From: Puffinus mauretanicus
Taxonomy: Eukaryota > Chordata > Aves > Procellariiformes > Procellariidae
Direction of reading: 5' to 3'
NCBI GenBank assembly: GCA_023333565.1
Contig: JAJKFH010003821.1
Location: forward strand, 310,001-374,000
Length of the DNA: 64,000 nt
Of this stretch, positions 60,593 to 64,000 are shown in pieces; position 1 is the stretch's first letter, and each line of letters opens with the position of its first letter. The translations under genes were made by a program, and so were the position numbers. A model generated the notes under the pieces. The model worked only from the letters and a program-made list of their open reading frames with translations, did no database searches and was not told where the DNA came from.

Positions 60593-60605
60593 AAAAAAAA
60601 AAAAA
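60593..60605 (+). repeat. A13 homopolymer
   Basis: Thirteen consecutive A. I saw no processed cDNA upstream and no flanking duplication, so a retrocopy is not supported. Confidence 0.85.
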
Positions 60606-61762
60606 CCAAAACTTCTTCCTGTCCCCTGCAGGTGGTCAAGAACCCTAAAATATAGTATCAGTTAAAAGCACTAGCAACATGTGGAACAAGCATGCACGAT
60701 CAAGTCTCTTTAACCCTCACTTGCATCTACCAACAAAGTCAGCATTGGAAACTTTAATTGCAGGCTTGAATTACAGGCTCCAGGATTACTCTCACCTTGT
60801 CATAGAAATACTACCAGCAAGCTATAAAGTTTTATCATAAAGCCATTTCAGATTTTGGCCCCCTTCACTTCTAACTGGAAGCCTGTCCCAGAAGCGTGCT
60901 CCTTCAACATTTACAAACTTTCTTCATCTTTGCCTGTCCTTCCTTAGCAAGGATCTTCTAGATCCACAGGAAAGCCCAATATGGTGATCAATGAGCAGCA
61001 AAGCACAAAGCAAACACAGTAAGTCTTGACTGAATAGTGATTTGTATATTTTTGTACCATTCTGGACTGGTTTTTTGGGACGTTACTGCAGGAGGTGAAA
61101 CTGCAGCATGCTGTTTCCCCAGCTAAGTCTGCTGGGCTGGGCTGGCTTGCCATCGAGACCACAATACATACAAAAAAAATTTGCAGATTGTATCAGTACA
61201 TTCCCTAAAAACACATTGAGGGCAGAAATATGTAAACTTCAGAATGAAAAGCCACGGAGATTTTTTTTTAGCATAAAAACAGCTTCCAGATCCTTTGTTT
61301 TATTCCAGCTGCTCTAACCTCTGCTAAAATATTGTTGTGCAAGCAGAAGTCATACCCTCTGCTAACTGACAGCTCACTTGTCCTCTGGAGGATGGAAGAG
61401 TGTGCATGCTACATGTAAGAAGGAAAACATAACATAACCTAGAGTCCAGAGTAGCTTGAATTTCAGCAAATCCACTAGGAAAGAAGCTTAAGAACAATAC
61501 TGGCCTAGGCCTTTTGTGCTCCTTCTGACTTTTTCTTAAACTGACCAAATGTCTTTATGTTTGACAGTTTACTCTGCCTAGCATTTTTCCTCATCTATTA
61601 CCAGTTCACGTACCTTCAGCTCCTCAGTGCAAATAAAGATCCTAATACTCTGCTTTAGGGTAGAACAATTTAGATTACTTCTTCCAAAGAAGAAGTCTTA
61701 AAGAGAATCTAGCACAATGAATGGCAACACTAAATTATTTATTGCCTCAGATTTTCTTATAT

Positions 61763-62552
61763 AATCATAGAATCATAGAATAGTTTGGACTGGAAGAGAC
61801 CTTTAAAGACCATCTAGTCCAACTCCCCTGCAGTGAGCAGGGACATCTTCAAGTAGATCAGGTTGCTCAGAGCCCTGTCCAACCTGACTTTGAATGTTTC
61901 CAGGGATGGGGCATCTACTGCCTCTCTAGGCAACCTGTTCCAGTGTTTCACCACCCTCATTGTAAAAAATGTCTTCCTTATATCTAGTCTAAATCTACCC
62001 TCTTTTAGCTTAAAACCATTCCCCCTTGTCCTGTCGCAACAGGCCCTGCTAAAACATTTGTGCCCGTCTTTCTTATAAGCCCCCCTTAAGTATTGAAAGG
62101 CCTCAATAATGTCTTCCCAAAGACTTCTCTTCTCCAGGCTGAATAATCCCAACTCTCTTGCCTTTCCTCATAGGAGAGGTGTTCCATCCCCCCGATCATT
62201 TTCATGGCCCTCCTCTGGACCCGTTCCAACAGGTCCATGTCTTTTTTGTGCTGAGGACCCCAGAGCTGGACGCAGTACTCCAGGTGGGGTCTCACCAGAG
62301 CGGAGTAGAGGGACAGAATCACCTCCCTCGACCTGCTGGCCACGCTGCTTTTGATGCAGCCCAGGACATGATTGGCCTTCTGGGCTGCGAGTGCACATTG
62401 CTGGCTCATGTCCAGCTTTTCATCCACCAGTACCCCTGAGTCCTTCTCGGCAGGGCTGCTCTCAATCCCTTCATCCCCCAGCCTGTATTGATACTGGGGG
62501 TTGCCCCAACCCAGGTCCAGGACCTTGCACTTGGCCTTGTTGAACCTCATTC
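61763..62552 (-). mobile_element. CR1 LINE, 5'-truncated, minus strand
   Basis: The plus strand begins with the inverted terminal repeats (AATCATAGAATCATAGAATAG), then the complement of the CR1 3' UTR (CATCTAGTCCAACTCCC) and of ORF2. Homology ends near 62552 (ATGAGGTTCAACAAGGCCAAG read on the minus strand), so it is 5'-truncated like most CR1. It represents a different CR1 subfamily from the plus-strand copy at 11690, as shown by its longer 3' UTR and different residues. Confidence 0.95.
61814..62550 (-). pseudogene. CR1 ORF2 C-terminal fragment with 1-bp frameshift
   Basis: Two minus-strand frames together cover the CR1 ORF2 tail. The first (62550 down to about 62160) carries [51 protein letters not shown] and [12 protein letters not shown]. 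The second (about 62160 down to 61814) carries [52 protein letters not shown]. They meet at about 62158-62162, where one base is missing after the YEERQ block, compared with the other CR1 here and with the family. The catalytic reverse-transcriptase region is absent through truncation. Not functional. Confidence 0.93.
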
Positions 62553-64000
62553 TTTTTATTTGCAGCCTTCTTTTAATTTGTGGTGGTCCAACTCAGCGCC
62601 TGTATCATAACACTGATTCCAGCAACAGTCAGGTAACAGCACTCATAAACCCCCACAAATTAGATAAATTCGTACAGGTTTAGATCAAACCGTAGTAGAA
62701 TGTCTAATAGCATTATAAAAAAAGATTGCATATACAGTGGGTTTTTTTCCTTTTTCTCATTAGGAAAGCTTATTTAAGCTGACTAAATAAGCTGACAAAT
62801 TCAGATTTCATATGTATGTAGCAACCCAACAATAAACACTTCTACACACTTTCAGTTTATTGGATAGTAGCACATTTGGTGAAATTGTTTTCAACTGTCT
62901 TTACATTTGTTCCTTCACACATCAGTTTTCCTAGCAGTTGTGTTTTTCTGGTTTCCCACAGATCTGGGTCTGGCCCTGGGACTCTGGCCGTTGCTGTCCC
63001 TGATGCCCTCAAAGGGATAATAAGCCTGAGGTATTATATGTCTGAATTACAGTGGCAAACACTTACAGACCAAATCCAGCCATTTTTTGCACTGTCATGG
63101 ATGCTGCACATTTCTAATGCTGTATTTAAAAACAAATCTTCTTATTTTCTAAAGTCAAGCCAGGTTTATTGCCATCCCTTTCAGTATTTATAGGTTTGGC
63201 TTAAAATCATGTAACCATATCCATTAGAGAGTGCGCACATTTTTAGAATATTTCTGCCAGAGCATCTATTCAGCACTTGGGCAGGAGCAGCCAGTTTTGA
63301 CAGGGCTCATGCCAAAAAAGGATTCTTCCACAAAATATATAATGCTTACAGTAATTTTGGATATTTGTCTTGTTGAGTTTATATCTTTCAATAACCTATG
63401 TGACATACCCTATACTTTCCCATTAAGACCTTGCTAAGGCTGGCTCCCTTTCAAGGCACACCAGGCGCACTGCATTACTGCATCACTTCTGCCGCTTGGA
63501 TTCCCATAAAAGTCATGCATCTGCCTCCACCGTCGCACTTCAGCATGTTTGCAAGCACCTTGTGCCTGAGAGGAAGGCCCAGAAACTTTGTCTTCTGAAA
63601 GAGCGACTACCATTTGCTTAGGAAAAAATCATTGCACATACAGATCATGACTGGTCAATCCAGCCCTTTCGGGAATCGCCAGACCCCTTGTGAACTCCCC
63701 ATCCAGCTACCCTCTGGATGCTTTCAAACATGTTAGAGGCAGCGTGCACACAGCCTATACTCAGTAGGTCCATTAATCCTCTCCTAATCTGTCCAAATCT
63801 GCTGCCTTTGAGGAGAATGACTATATAGTGCAGTTAGTTTCCCAAAAGTACTGGATTTTGTGTCTGCACAGCACAGTATGTATGCATGATAGCTCCAGCT
63901 GGGCTCCATGCTGTACTCATATCCAGAATACAGATGTCGAGTACACAGGTGACAGACATTCAACTTATAACAGCTACCAGACTTTGGGAAAATCTGGACT
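62553..64000. other. Non-coding stretch to right edge
   Basis: No supported gene or repeat. Open frames at 62876-63193 and 63231-63437 are short and unrecognised. Confidence 0.6.

Larger units (their letters stand above)
56574..61762. other. Non-coding stretch, no supported gene
   Basis: About 5.2 kb. Contains the X-box palindrome at 58095-58108, an AT-rich TATA/TACA patch (59240-59322), an extended hairpin at 60107-60140 and an A13 run at 60593-60605. Open frames are short and unrecognised. Confidence 0.6.

Noticed and set aside
60593..60605. Poly(A) tail of a processed pseudogene
   Set aside because: No cDNA-like sequence precedes the A run and no flanking duplication was found.
1..64000. 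CRISPR array, phage, operon or other prokaryotic system
   Set aside because: Repeats are avian retrotransposons and microsatellites; there are no spaced identical repeats, ribosome-binding sites or gene-dense blocks.

Overview
This window is best read as bird nuclear DNA from a gene-poor, intergenic or intronic region. The organism call rests on the repeats. There are several CR1 (chicken repeat 1) LINE fragments. Two of them keep long stretches of the CR1 ORF2 C-terminal reading frame, and the plus-strand one ends in the CR1-type octamer repeat (ATTCTATG). There are also two copies of one ~1.1 kb long terminal repeat (LTR) of a type I recall from bird genomes. Base composition is mostly AT-rich, and almost all open frames are short and look like chance. 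I see no operons, phage or plasmid genes, CRISPR array or rRNA, and no convincing tRNA. No complete host protein-coding gene can be supported.

Layout. At 1-92 a GC-rich edge could hold the last coding exon of a gene running in from the left (weak evidence). From 93 to about 9600 is AT-rich non-coding DNA with a few blocks that resemble conserved regulatory DNA. Near 9617 is a possible LTR start followed by a more GC-rich kilobase. At 11690-12410 lies a plus-strand CR1 with an unbroken ORF2 tail. At 16862-17957 is a minus-strand solo LTR flanked by identical short direct repeats. At 19074-19523 a minus-strand 149-codon frame has a cysteine pattern loosely like the PLAC1/OOSP (ZP-N-like) family. 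From 20000 to 55450 is mostly non-coding DNA with a short CR1 tail (36266-36345), two decayed CR1-like stretches (about 42700-43095 minus and 51576-51880 plus), homeodomain-type AT motifs (44872-44900), and scattered microsatellites and perfect hairpins. At 55459-56568 is the second LTR copy, plus strand, so the two LTRs form a ~1.1 kb inverted pair about 37.5 kb apart. At 58095-58108 is a perfect RFX X-box palindrome. At 61763-62552 is a minus-strand CR1 broken by a one-base frameshift.

Function. The repeats do not act together as a system; they are independent insertions of different ages. The most useful leads are the inverted solo LTRs with their shared minisatellite and antisense open frames, the PLAC1/OOSP-like frame, the X-box, and the perfect hairpins. 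I found no evidence of a new multi-gene system.
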